The translations under genes and the position numbers were made by a program. DNA of 8,911 nucleotides, taken from assembly GCA_002729295.1 (NCBI GenBank), contig PBTU01000076.1:30612-39522 (forward strand), read 5' to 3'. Below the pieces are notes generated by a model, which worked only from the letters and a program-made list of their open reading frames with translations, did not search any database and was not told where the DNA came from. Within the stretch, counting starts at the first letter, position 1. The number at the start of each line of letters is the position of its first letter. Positions 1 through 6,003 of this stretch are shown piece by piece. The DNA is from Verrucomicrobiales bacterium. Lineage in GTDB: Bacteria; Verrucomicrobiota; Verrucomicrobiia; Verrucomicrobiales; Akkermansiaceae.

Positions 1-17
1 AAGGCTGTTAGGGCCTT
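1..17 (-). terminator. Possible terminator hairpin at left edge
   Basis: A 5-bp inverted repeat (AAGGC / GCCTT, 7-base loop) lies about 33 bases downstream of the stop codon of the Ser-rich lipoprotein gene. On the minus strand it could be the stem of a transcription terminator for the left-hand gene group. The bases that would hold the T-run are outside the window, so only the stem can be seen. The stem is short and could be chance. Confidence 0.2.
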
Positions 18-49
18 AGGTTTGTTTGAGTAAGATATTTGTGTCAGCC

Positions 50-949
50 CTATTGGTCTCCCCGCCCACTAGACCGTCCCCCGCTGCTGCTGAGTCCTCC
101 CGAACTGCTACGTGAGGGCGAGGGCGATGAGCTTCTGGAACTTCGTGAAGTTGACATGCTGGTGGGCACGGTTCGCAGCGTGCGGCTACTTGATTGCCTC
201 GCAACCTCAAGTCGGCCCGATGGCGGGGACTGAATGCGTGGAGCGGGTGTGGACGGACGGATGCTTGGACGAGGCTGGATCGATTGGCGCGACGGCGGTG
301 CGACCGGTATTTTATAGCTGGGCGTCGATGAGCCTCGCGACGAACTGCTACGAGCCGAGCTGGAGGAAGAACCTCTCGAACTTCCGGAATAATATGAACT
401 GGACGAAGCCCCACTTGGGCGACTGGAAGAATAGGAGCTGGAAGTAGAACCCCGATACGAGGACGAACGCCCGCTTGATTCATCATGCCCCCGATGGCTG
501 CTCGACGAGCTTTTCCCAGAGAGACTGGATCCGAAGAGTTCCGTGGAACGACTCCGGTAGGAACTGGGGTATGCGAGTGGCGTATACTTGCTCCCGTGGT
601 GCGATGAGTGTGACGAACTCGAATGTCTGGGGAGATAAGTCGGGCAACTGAGGCGGCGCCCGTGCCGATAGCCGTGCGGGTAAACCGGACTGCTATAGCG
701 ATGGGGCTTCGAGGTGTAGTAACAACGGGAATGGCGATTATAGTATCGTCCGCAGGAATGATCATAATAGCAGCGGCGATAAGGATCGTAGGCCCAGCGG
801 CTATAGTCCGTGCTCACGAAGCCGAGACTGACGGAATTATACGCCGGAGAAGAGCCGTAGGTGCTGTAGCTCCCGTAATAGCCATAGTCGGTGCACGAAC
901 TCAGGAACAAAATCCCGACACCAGTGATCAACGCAAAAATTGTTTTCAT
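50..949 (-). CDS. Tyr/Cys-rich, Ser-rich lipoprotein of unknown function
   Basis: The 299-residue product starts with a lipoprotein signal peptide: Met-Lys, a hydrophobic stretch, then the lipobox L16-S-S-C19, so it should be lipidated at Cys19 and membrane-anchored. Residues 20-105 are rich in Tyr and Arg, with spaced RCYY/RYYN/RCYY units at about 59-78 and Cys at 60, 66, 76 and 102. A PHGYRHGR segment follows. From about residue 110 to the end it is low-complexity, dominated by Ser with Arg, Gly and Pro, and contains no Cys. Secreted proteins of this style occur in Verrucomicrobiota, but I cannot name a characterised family. It follows the serine hydrolase gene after 35 bases and may share its transcript. 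No Shine-Dalgarno is visible; the start rests on the signal peptide. A second same-strand open frame overlaps the gene but lacks protein-like features. Existence and lipidation are likely; function is unknown. Confidence 0.8.
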   Translation of the reverse strand: MKTIFALITGVGILFLSSCTDYGYYGSYSTYGSSPAYNSVSLGFVSTDYSRWAYDPYRRCYYDHSCGRYYNRHSRCYYTSKPHRYSSPVYPHGYRHGRRLSCPTYLPRHSSSSHSSHHGSKYTPLAYPSSYRSRSTELFGSSLSGKSSSSSHRGHDESSGRSSSYRGSTSSSYSSSRPSGASSSSYYSGSSRGSSSSSARSSSSRGSSTPSYKIPVAPPSRQSIQPRPSIRPSTPAPRIQSPPSGRLEVARQSSSRTLRTVPTSMSTSRSSRSSSPSPSRSSSGGLSSSGGRSSGRGDQ

Positions 950-984
950 AGCAAGAAGTAGGACTCTCTGGATTCAGAAATAAT

Positions 985-2232
985 TCACTCTTTTTCGGAT
1001 TTTCCCACCGCAGCATAGATGAGGGGCTTGAGCGTCTTCTCCATATTCCAGTTATAAGGCATCGTTTGCTCCATCGTCACGACGACGAGTTCATGCTTCG
1101 GCGAAATCCAATAATGCGTGCTGGCAGCCCCTCCCCAGCCGTATTCACCGATCGCCGCATCATTATCCCAGCGATCGTCGTGATCGAATCGAACGCAAAA
1201 TCCCAACCCGAATCCAGTCCCGAAACGTTGTTCTTTGCCGAATGAAATCTGTGGAATCGAAAGCGGCAATTGATTGGTTCTCATCAGATTCACGGTGCCT
1301 TCCCGCAAATAACGCTTCCCCTGAAACTCGCCCCCATTGGCAATCATCTGCAGAAAACGACCATAATCAGTGATCGTCGAAACCAATCCGCTCCCACCTC
1401 CTTTAAATGCGGGGTCCTTGAGATATTTGCTCTCTGCCGCCGTCTCCAGAACCTTCAATCCCTTCAGTTCCCGTCGATAACTCGTCGCGAGCCGATCGGC
1501 TTTATCTCCCGGAACCGAGTAGGCCGTGTCCCTCATCCCAAGTGGCTCAATCAAGCGACGGTGGAGAAAATTCTCGAAGGGCTCGCCTGCCGCCCTCGTC
1601 ACTACCGCCGCGAGCATGTCGCTGCTCATTCCATAGAGCCACCGGCTTCCCGGTTCATCCAGCAAGGGCATTCCTTTCAGAGCCTCCACGGTATTCATCA
1701 AAGGCAACTTGCGATTCATCACGCCAGCCTTGCGGTATCTCAAATTGAGAACCTGCCCTCCCCGGGTCGGAGGAAATCCAGAGGTATGCCGCAAGAGATC
1801 CCGCACTGTCGTCTTCCGGCGAAGCGCCGTTGTTTTCCCCAGACTTACCCAATGCTCCTGTCCTTTGAGTTCCTTCAAATACAAATCAATCGGATCATCG
1901 AGGCTCAGCTTTCCTTCCTCGCAAAGCATTAGGGCTGCTACCGAGGTCAACCCCTTCGTCATCGAATAAATCCGAAACAAGGTGTCCTTCTCCATCGGCT
2001 TTTCGGATTCAATGTCGCGGTGCCCGAAACTCTCCTGATAGACAATCTGTCCTTTACGCAGGACGAGGACCGATCCCCCTGCGAGCTTCCTCGTTGCAAT
2101 CAAAGACTCCACCGCCGGACCGATTTTTGCCAAAGCCTCTCCAGACATCCCCACCTTGGCAGGATCACTCTTAGGCAGGGGCTCAACTGCAAAGACTCCC
2201 AGAGGAAAACACCATAACAACTGCCATTTCAT
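985..2232 (-). CDS. Exported serine hydrolase, beta-lactamase/EstB-like family
   Basis: This 415-residue protein belongs to the class C beta-lactamase-related fold (Pfam Beta-lactamase, PF00144; COG1680). Members include esterases, D-aminopeptidases, penicillin-binding-like proteins and beta-lactamases. A short signal peptide ends near the GVFA-VEP junction (about residue 15), predicting a periplasmic enzyme. The catalytic SxxK motif is S90-M-T-K93. The second motif is Tyr200 in W-L-Y-G-M-S-S-D, like the YSxSxD form of EstB-type esterases and not the YxN of true AmpC enzymes. The third motif region is GWGGAAST (365-372), again esterase-like and not KTG. A family-typical RHTSGF segment lies at 149-153. 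The likely reaction is hydrolysis of a small ester or amide; the substrate cannot be told from sequence, and antibiotic resistance is not implied. An in-frame TAG just upstream limits the start, and the signal peptide supports the ATG used. It lies 54 bases after the DUF6498-like fragment. Confidence 0.92.
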   Translation of the reverse strand: MKWQLLWCFPLGVFAVEPLPKSDPAKVGMSGEALAKIGPAVESLIATRKLAGGSVLVLRKGQIVYQESFGHRDIESEKPMEKDTLFRIYSMTKGLTSVAALMLCEEGKLSLDDPIDLYLKELKGQEHWVSLGKTTALRRKTTVRDLLRHTSGFPPTRGGQVLNLRYRKAGVMNRKLPLMNTVEALKGMPLLDEPGSRWLYGMSSDMLAAVVTRAAGEPFENFLHRRLIEPLGMRDTAYSVPGDKADRLATSYRRELKGLKVLETAAESKYLKDPAFKGGGSGLVSTITDYGRFLQMIANGGEFQGKRYLREGTVNLMRTNQLPLSIPQISFGKEQRFGTGFGLGFCVRFDHDDRWDNDAAIGEYGWGGAASTHYWISPKHELVVVTMEQTMPYNWNMEKTLKPLIYAAVGKSEKE

Positions 2233-2286
2233 CCCCCAGACCTAGAAAACTTTTCACCCGCCCGCAAAAAAATTCCGAAATCTCCG

Positions 2287-2469
2287 TCATTTTTTACGCG
2301 TCGCGAGCAAATTCACCAGTCCAACTGCCACATTCTCCGCCCAACAAGCATAGAGCAAGCTGAGAACATCACAACGGAGGAAAACTACTCGGAAAAGAGG
2401 AATCAATTTGATGACCAAGAGAACGAGCGCCAATCGACGCCGAGAGGCCTCTTGAAGAGAGGGAGGCAT
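2287..2469 (-). CDS. Truncated DUF6498-like membrane protein fragment (possible gene remnant)
   Basis: A 60-residue reading frame begins with ATG directly after the msrB stop codon (TGAATG), an arrangement that permits reinitiation by ribosomes finishing msrB. The product has one hydrophobic segment with the pattern L-I-P-L-F-x-V-x-F-L, then D-x-x-S-L-L, then W-A-E-N-x-x-x-G-L-x-N. I recognise this as the N-terminal signature of DUF6498 integral membrane proteins (usually LxPLxGVLFxGW...LLYWAENxxxG). Here the usual Gly and Gly-Trp positions are Arg and Arg-Cys, and the frame stops at RKK just after the signature, whereas family members as I recall them run on with several more membrane helices. 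Both points suggest a decayed or truncated gene. The alternative is a genuine small one-helix protein coupled to msrB. An A6 run precedes the stop; shifting frame there adds only about 20 unrecognisable residues, so a single indel does not restore the family. Function unknown. Confidence 0.5.
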   Translation of the reverse strand: MPPSLQEASRRRLALVLLVIKLIPLFRVVFLRCDVLSLLYACWAENVAVGLVNLLATRKK

Positions 2470-3063
2470 TCACTCCCTCTTCTCCACGCTCTTCTCTTCT
2501 TTCTTATCCTTCTTGGGATCTGCCGGAACAAACTTCAACACAGTGCCATTGATGCAATAGCGTTGCTTTGTCGGAGTTGTCTTTCCATCGAACGCTGAAA
2601 ACGACTCATTCTCAAAAACATGGCCGAGGTGACCGCCACAAACTTTGCACAGCACTTCGGTGCGCGCGTATCCCAAATGGTAATCGACCGAAGTCTTCAC
2701 ATTCTTTGCTTTAGCCGGGTCATAAAATGACGGCCATCCGCAATGGGAATCAAACTTGGTCTTCGACGAAAAGAGCTCGGCATTGCATCCCGCACAATAA
2801 TAAGTCCCCGCACCCTGGGCTTTGAACTCCTTGTATACCTGTCCATTCGAGCGCTCGGTCCCAGCCTTGCGAAGAATAGCGTATTGCTGGGGAGTAAGCT
2901 GCTTCTTCCACTCTTCATCGGTCATTTTTGCAATCTCTTCCTGGGTGAGTTCGGTAGGCTTTTCCTGAGAGGTTTCCATGACTTTTTCTTTGGGAGATTG
3001 GGCGAGGGCAAAAATTCCGGCGGCAGCCACAGCTCCCAGAGAGATTGCGATAATACGTTTCAT
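2470..3063 (-). CDS. msrB: Peptide-methionine (R)-S-oxide reductase MsrB, exported form
   Basis: The product reduces the R epimer of methionine sulfoxide in proteins, repairing oxidative damage. The 197-residue protein has an N-terminal signal or anchor sequence (MKR, then a hydrophobic Ala-rich stretch to about residue 21), so it probably acts outside the cytoplasm. The SelR/MsrB domain (PF01641) spans about 50-180. It has the structural zinc cysteines C90-A-G-C93 and C139-K-V-C142, the resolving-type Cys108 in S-H-C-G-W-P-S-F, HLGHVF (145-150), and the catalytic Cys170 in RYCIN. It therefore looks like an intact two-cysteine enzyme. The tail from about 181 is a charged Lys/Glu extension not needed for the domain. 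No msrA domain is fused or adjacent. No Shine-Dalgarno precedes the ATG. It is first in the left-hand minus-strand group and is followed with no gap by the DUF6498-like frame. An exported MsrB would need an envelope electron donor, which is not seen here. Confidence 0.96.
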   Translation of the reverse strand: MKRIIAISLGAVAAAGIFALAQSPKEKVMETSQEKPTELTQEEIAKMTDEEWKKQLTPQQYAILRKAGTERSNGQVYKEFKAQGAGTYYCAGCNAELFSSKTKFDSHCGWPSFYDPAKAKNVKTSVDYHLGYARTEVLCKVCGGHLGHVFENESFSAFDGKTTPTKQRYCINGTVLKFVPADPKKDKKEEKSVEKRE

Positions 3064-3154
3064 AATATTGGGAGGCTAGACCGAAGAGTTTGTCCCGTCA
3101 AATTCCACCGACTTCAGGTTTGCCTGTAGGCGGGATGACGGCAAGAGTCTTCAT
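3064..3154. promoter_or_regulatory. Divergent intergenic region, msrB versus LytM-like gene
   Basis: These 91 bases separate two divergently transcribed genes and should hold promoters for both. For msrB on the minus strand, TTGACG (complement of 3096-3101) lies 17 bases from TAGCCT (complement of 3073-3078). This is a good -35 but a weak -10 match, placed about 10 bases before the ATG, so a transcript from it would be nearly leaderless. For the plus-strand gene I see no convincing promoter. Two overlapping small inverted repeats, CAGG-TTTG-CCTG (3115-3126) and GCCT-GT-AGGC (3122-3131), could be an operator or a hairpin but are short. The extent of the region is firm; the individual elements are guesses. 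Confidence 0.3.
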
Positions 3155-3970
3155 GTGCAGATACGGCGAAGAACAGTCATTGTTTCGGTTCTCATCTTTT
3201 TGGGACTCGCTTTTCTCGTGATCGGCATCCTGATGCAACGACCCATCCCAAAATTCTATGCCCATTCCCTACGAAACTGGCAAGAGGCAGATGCCCCAGC
3301 AGGCTATCCCATCGCCACCGGAAAAGAGGGAGAATTCTGGACCGCAGAGTTCGAACCCAACCTGAGCCACCTGCGAAGTCTGGAGCGATACCAGCTCCCT
3401 ATCGCACGTAATTTTACCCACCCCTGCGGAAATCTTGCAACTATCGAGAAACAATCTCCGGCTGCCGTGGAATTTAATGCTCCGGGAAACAACGTCTTTG
3501 CCGTGGGCAATGGCCTGATTCTCGCCATCACCAAAACCCGCGGCTATCCCGGAAAGTCCATCCTAATGGGGCACCGCCTCCCCAACGATAACATTGTGCA
3601 ATCACTCTACGCCGGACTGAGCTCCCATACTGTCCGAGTCGGCGAGCGAGTGGCAGGTGGAGAAATGATCGGAGAAAAAGAAAACTCACTTTACTTCGAA
3701 GTTCGGCAGGGGTCGGGAATCGACCTCGGCTTGGAGGTCATTGAAGGAGTCACCCTGAACGCACCACACAACGAAGCCACTTTCAACCGAATCGATCCTC
3801 TCAAATTCCTCGAAAGCCACAGTTTGCATTCCTCTATCAGAATCTTGGATCCCATGACCATTATTCGCGCACAAAAAACCGACCCTGAGCGAGCCCTGGA
3901 AAACTTGCAATTCGATGCCGCCTCCGCTCTCAAGCTACAAGAGCTGATGGAAAAGAAAAAGCAGGACTAA
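3155..3970 (+). CDS. Membrane-anchored LytM/M23-like protein lacking zinc ligands
   Basis: The 271-residue product begins with basic residues (RRR) and one hydrophobic helix at about 8-27, giving a single N-terminal anchor with the rest outside the cytoplasm. Residues about 105-185 follow the beta-strand pattern of LytM/peptidase M23 domains: A-P-x-N-x-V-x-A-x-G-x-G-x-I, I-L-M-G-H, L-Y-A-G-L-S, V-R-V-G-E-R-V-A-G-G-E-M-I-G, then L-Y-F-E-V-R. Zinc binding looks lost. The first His/Asp motif is not seen, the LYxHLS histidine is Gly154, and the HLHFE motif reads S178-L-Y-F-E. A role as a non-catalytic binding or regulatory domain, as in degenerate LytM factors such as EnvC and NlpD, is inferred by analogy only. 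The C-terminal 80 residues are unrecognised and end in a charged helix. The start is GTG; there is no in-frame ATG, GTG or TTG between it and the upstream stop, and only a weak AAGAG precedes it. It is the only plus-strand gene here. Confidence 0.8.
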   Translation: MQIRRRTVIVSVLIFLGLAFLVIGILMQRPIPKFYAHSLRNWQEADAPAGYPIATGKEGEFWTAEFEPNLSHLRSLERYQLPIARNFTHPCGNLATIEKQSPAAVEFNAPGNNVFAVGNGLILAITKTRGYPGKSILMGHRLPNDNIVQSLYAGLSSHTVRVGERVAGGEMIGEKENSLYFEVRQGSGIDLGLEVIEGVTLNAPHNEATFNRIDPLKFLESHSLHSSIRILDPMTIIRAQKTDPERALENLQFDAASALKLQELMEKKKQD

Positions 3971-5220
3971 AGTTGGTTTTCAATCAAGCGGGCGAAAAAC
4001 CGTTTGTACGATGCTTCTAGGACCTCGGGCAGGTTCACCATGGTAATCTCCCGTGACTTCTTCAAATCATCACGAAACATTCGTGTCTGCTCCTTTGCAA
4101 AAGCCACAGAGTCAACGTGCAGGTTCACCTCGTCGTTAATAAAAAACGAACGATCGTCGAGATTGCCTGAACCGATAATACTCAAGCGGCCGTCGGCTAC
4201 GAGTAGCTTGCCGTGCATCATGGTGGCTTCGTATTGATAAATCCGAATCCCCCCCCGCAGAAGCTCCACCCAATGGTTCTGGGAAGCATAGCGCGAAGGC
4301 TTTGAATCAATGTCCTTATTAGGCACCAATATTTCAATCTTCACTCCGCGCGCGGCCGCTTTAAGAAGAGCCTCACGAAAGGGCTTGGTTGGAACAAAAT
4401 AGGACTGGGCCAGTACAAGCGACTCGCGGGAAGAATTGATCGCCATCAAGACCGAGTGAGCTAACGGATGCTTTCGATCTTTCGGAGAATCAAAGACAAA
4501 CTGCGCCCGTAGATTTCCACGCCGCGAGAGCTTTGGAAAATACTCCCGACCCCGAAGCTCTTTCCCCGTCATCTCGCTCCAGTTCTCGCAGAACGCCTCT
4601 TGCAATTGTCCCACAGCCGGGCCTCCGACTTCATACTGTGTATCCCGCCAAAAGGAGGGACTTTGCGCATTTCCCGTCCAAGCATGAGCAAAGCCCGCAC
4701 CCCCTGTGAAGCCAACTTTCCCATCAACCACGAGAATTTTCCGGTGGGTCCGATTGCTCAGGGTATTCGGCGCAAAGTGGTAAATGGGATGGTAAATCTC
4801 CAACTCGGCTCCGGCATTTCTCATCAACCCGATATTAAGCTCTCCGACATCCCGGGAACCCACGCCATCGAGAATGACATGCACTGCAACGCCCTTGCGC
4901 GCTTTCTCCGCGAGGGCTTCCGAAAATTTCCGTGTCACCGGACTTTCGATAAACGCAAAGGTCTCAAAGGTAATCGACTTTTTTGCTCCGTTCACGGCCT
5001 TCAACATAGGAGGAAAAAATGCCTCTCCATTGACAAGTGTTCTCACCGCATTCCCTTCGCACCACGACACCCGGGAGGCCTTGGAAAATTCCTTCGCAAA
5101 CCCAGGTGTGCGAACAGCGACCCCGGCGCCAACTGAGGCATCGACCGACCGATGGAAACAACCAGTGAGTGATCCCGCACACATTGCGAGGACAACAAAC
5201 GCTTTATCTTCCTTCCGCAA
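3967..5220 (-). CDS. Phospholipase D/cardiolipin synthase-like lipoprotein
   Basis: The protein has the two-domain phospholipase D fold of bacterial cardiolipin synthases, which join phosphatidyl groups by transesterification through a phospho-His intermediate. From the TTG start it has 417 residues. HKD motif 1 is H159-R-K-I-L-V-V-D166, followed by GxxGFTGG. HKD motif 2 is H336-G-K-L-L-V-A-D343, followed by G-S-G-N-L-D-D-R-S-F, typical of Cls. Both are complete, so the enzyme should be active; cardiolipin synthesis is likely, another PLD-type reaction possible. The N-terminus is unusual for ClsA: instead of two membrane helices there is a short signal peptide with lipobox L-T-G-C21. I chose TTG at 5220 because it gives that signal (RKEDK then a hydrophobic core). 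The frame stays open to 5532, but that extension overlaps the phosphoesterase gene and has no domain character. The start lies 17 bases inside the upstream gene, suggesting coupling. A G8 tract lies shortly before motif 2. Confidence 0.9.
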   Translation of the reverse strand: MRKEDKAFVVLAMCAGSLTGCFHRSVDASVGAGVAVRTPGFAKEFSKASRVSWCEGNAVRTLVNGEAFFPPMLKAVNGAKKSITFETFAFIESPVTRKFSEALAEKARKGVAVHVILDGVGSRDVGELNIGLMRNAGAELEIYHPIYHFAPNTLSNRTHRKILVVDGKVGFTGGAGFAHAWTGNAQSPSFWRDTQYEVGGPAVGQLQEAFCENWSEMTGKELRGREYFPKLSRRGNLRAQFVFDSPKDRKHPLAHSVLMAINSSRESLVLAQSYFVPTKPFREALLKAAARGVKIEILVPNKDIDSKPSRYASQNHWVELLRGGIRIYQYEATMMHGKLLVADGRLSIIGSGNLDDRSFFINDEVNLHVDSVAFAKEQTRMFRDDLKKSREITMVNLPEVLEASYKRFFARLIENQL

Positions 5221-5926
5221 GACGTTCGGAAAGAACCTCGGGCAATCCAGCCGCGATGATCTTTTGCTGGGTGGTGGCAAGATCATACTCCACACGGCGG
5301 AAATACACCCTGGAAGTCGGAATGTCATAAATGGCGTAACAGGCCCGCCAGTCACCATCACGGGGCTGGCCCACTGATCCGGTGTTGATAAAATATTTTG
5401 TCCCCGGTTCGATCTCAACCGAATCAGCTTCGATCTCTCCCACACGGCTATCGCGAATAAAAATTCTCGGCACGTGCGTGTGCCCGTGGAAACAAATATT
5501 GGTAAACTGATAGGAGAAGTTCGACATGGCATCGAATTTATTGGTGACGTAATTCCACGACTGCGGTTGATCGAGAGTCGAATGCACCACCGTGAAATCT
5601 TCCACCTGGCGAACCATGCGGAGGTTACGAAGCCATTCGCGTTGTTCCTCCGATAGTTGATCCCGGGTCCACTGCAAAGCCGTCGCAGCCACCGGGTTCA
5701 TTGCATCCAGACTGTGACTCCCGGCGGCATCCTCATCGTGGTTGCCTTTCACCACCGGCCAATCGGTATCCCGGATCATTTCAAGACAAGCAAAAGGATC
5801 GGCATTGTAACCCACGATATCTCCCATACAGACTCGATGCGTACAGGACTGTTCTTCAGCATCCTGGAGGACTGCTTCAAGGGCTTCCAAATTAGCGTGG
5901 ATATCTCCGAAAAGGGCAATACGCAT
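5204..5926 (-). CDS. Calcineurin-like metallophosphoesterase (YfcE/MJ0936-type)
   Basis: This 240-residue cytoplasmic protein carries the whole dinuclear-metal signature of the calcineurin-like phosphoesterase superfamily: G-D8-I-H10-A-N, G-D36-I-V-G-Y, G-N62-H63-D, V-H115-S, and G-H149-T-H151-V-P. The compact size and the DIHAN and GDIVGY forms resemble the YfcE/MJ0936 subfamily (COG0622/COG0639), whose members hydrolyse phosphodiesters or phosphomonoesters in vitro and mostly lack a known physiological substrate. No signal peptide is present. It starts 77 bases after the helical-repeat gene, with no clear Shine-Dalgarno. Its 3' end overlaps the start of the phospholipase D gene by 17 bases. 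The pairing might hint at a shared lipid or phosphodiester theme, but that is inference from position alone. The assignment to the superfamily is sure; the substrate is not. Confidence 0.93.
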   Translation of the reverse strand: MRIALFGDIHANLEALEAVLQDAEEQSCTHRVCMGDIVGYNADPFACLEMIRDTDWPVVKGNHDEDAAGSHSLDAMNPVAATALQWTRDQLSEEQREWLRNLRMVRQVEDFTVVHSTLDQPQSWNYVTNKFDAMSNFSYQFTNICFHGHTHVPRIFIRDSRVGEIEADSVEIEPGTKYFINTGSVGQPRDGDWRACYAIYDIPTSRVYFRRVEYDLATTQQKIIAAGLPEVLSERLAEGR

Positions 5927-5975
5927 GGGGCGAGCAAACGAACGTCCAGACTCACCAAAAGATGCAAAAGTGTAA

Positions 5976-5991
5976 AGGGTAGATTAACCCT
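5976..5991 (-). terminator. Weak hairpin in the gap before the phosphoesterase gene
   Basis: A 5-bp inverted repeat, AGGGT / ACCCT with a 6-base loop, sits in the 77-base gap between the helical-repeat gene and the phosphoesterase gene. On the minus strand it is followed by T-rich but interrupted sequence (TTTACACTTTTGC). It could attenuate read-through from the ABC transporter genes. The stem is too weak to be sure. Confidence 0.2.
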
Positions 5992-6003
5992 CCATCTAAA
6001 GAG

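Noticed and set aside
16..765. Long same-strand open frame (249 codons) overlapping the Ser-rich lipoprotein gene
   Set aside because: No signal peptide, domain or start signal; its composition is what a frame-shifted reading of Ser/Arg-rich codons gives. The overlapping frame has a proper lipobox and Tyr-rich region.
1270..1932. Plus-strand 220-codon open frame inside the serine hydrolase gene
   Set aside because: Antisense shadow of a gene with clear catalytic motifs; its translation shows no recognisable domain, signal or repeats.
985..2232. Reading the serine hydrolase as an antibiotic-resistance AmpC beta-lactamase
   Set aside because: The SxxK motif is shared by the whole superfamily. 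The second motif (YGMSSD) and third motif (GWGGAAST) are esterase-like, with no YxN or KTG.
3155..3970. Calling the LytM-like protein an active M23 endopeptidase
   Set aside because: The His and Asp zinc ligands are missing at the aligned positions.
4600..5136. Plus-strand 178-codon open frame over the phospholipase D gene
   Set aside because: Antisense shadow of the strand carrying the HKD motifs; no protein-like pattern.
5221..5532. N-terminal extension of the phospholipase D frame
   Set aside because: It lies wholly over the well-supported phosphoesterase gene, has no domain features, and would bury a good lipoprotein signal in the middle of the protein.
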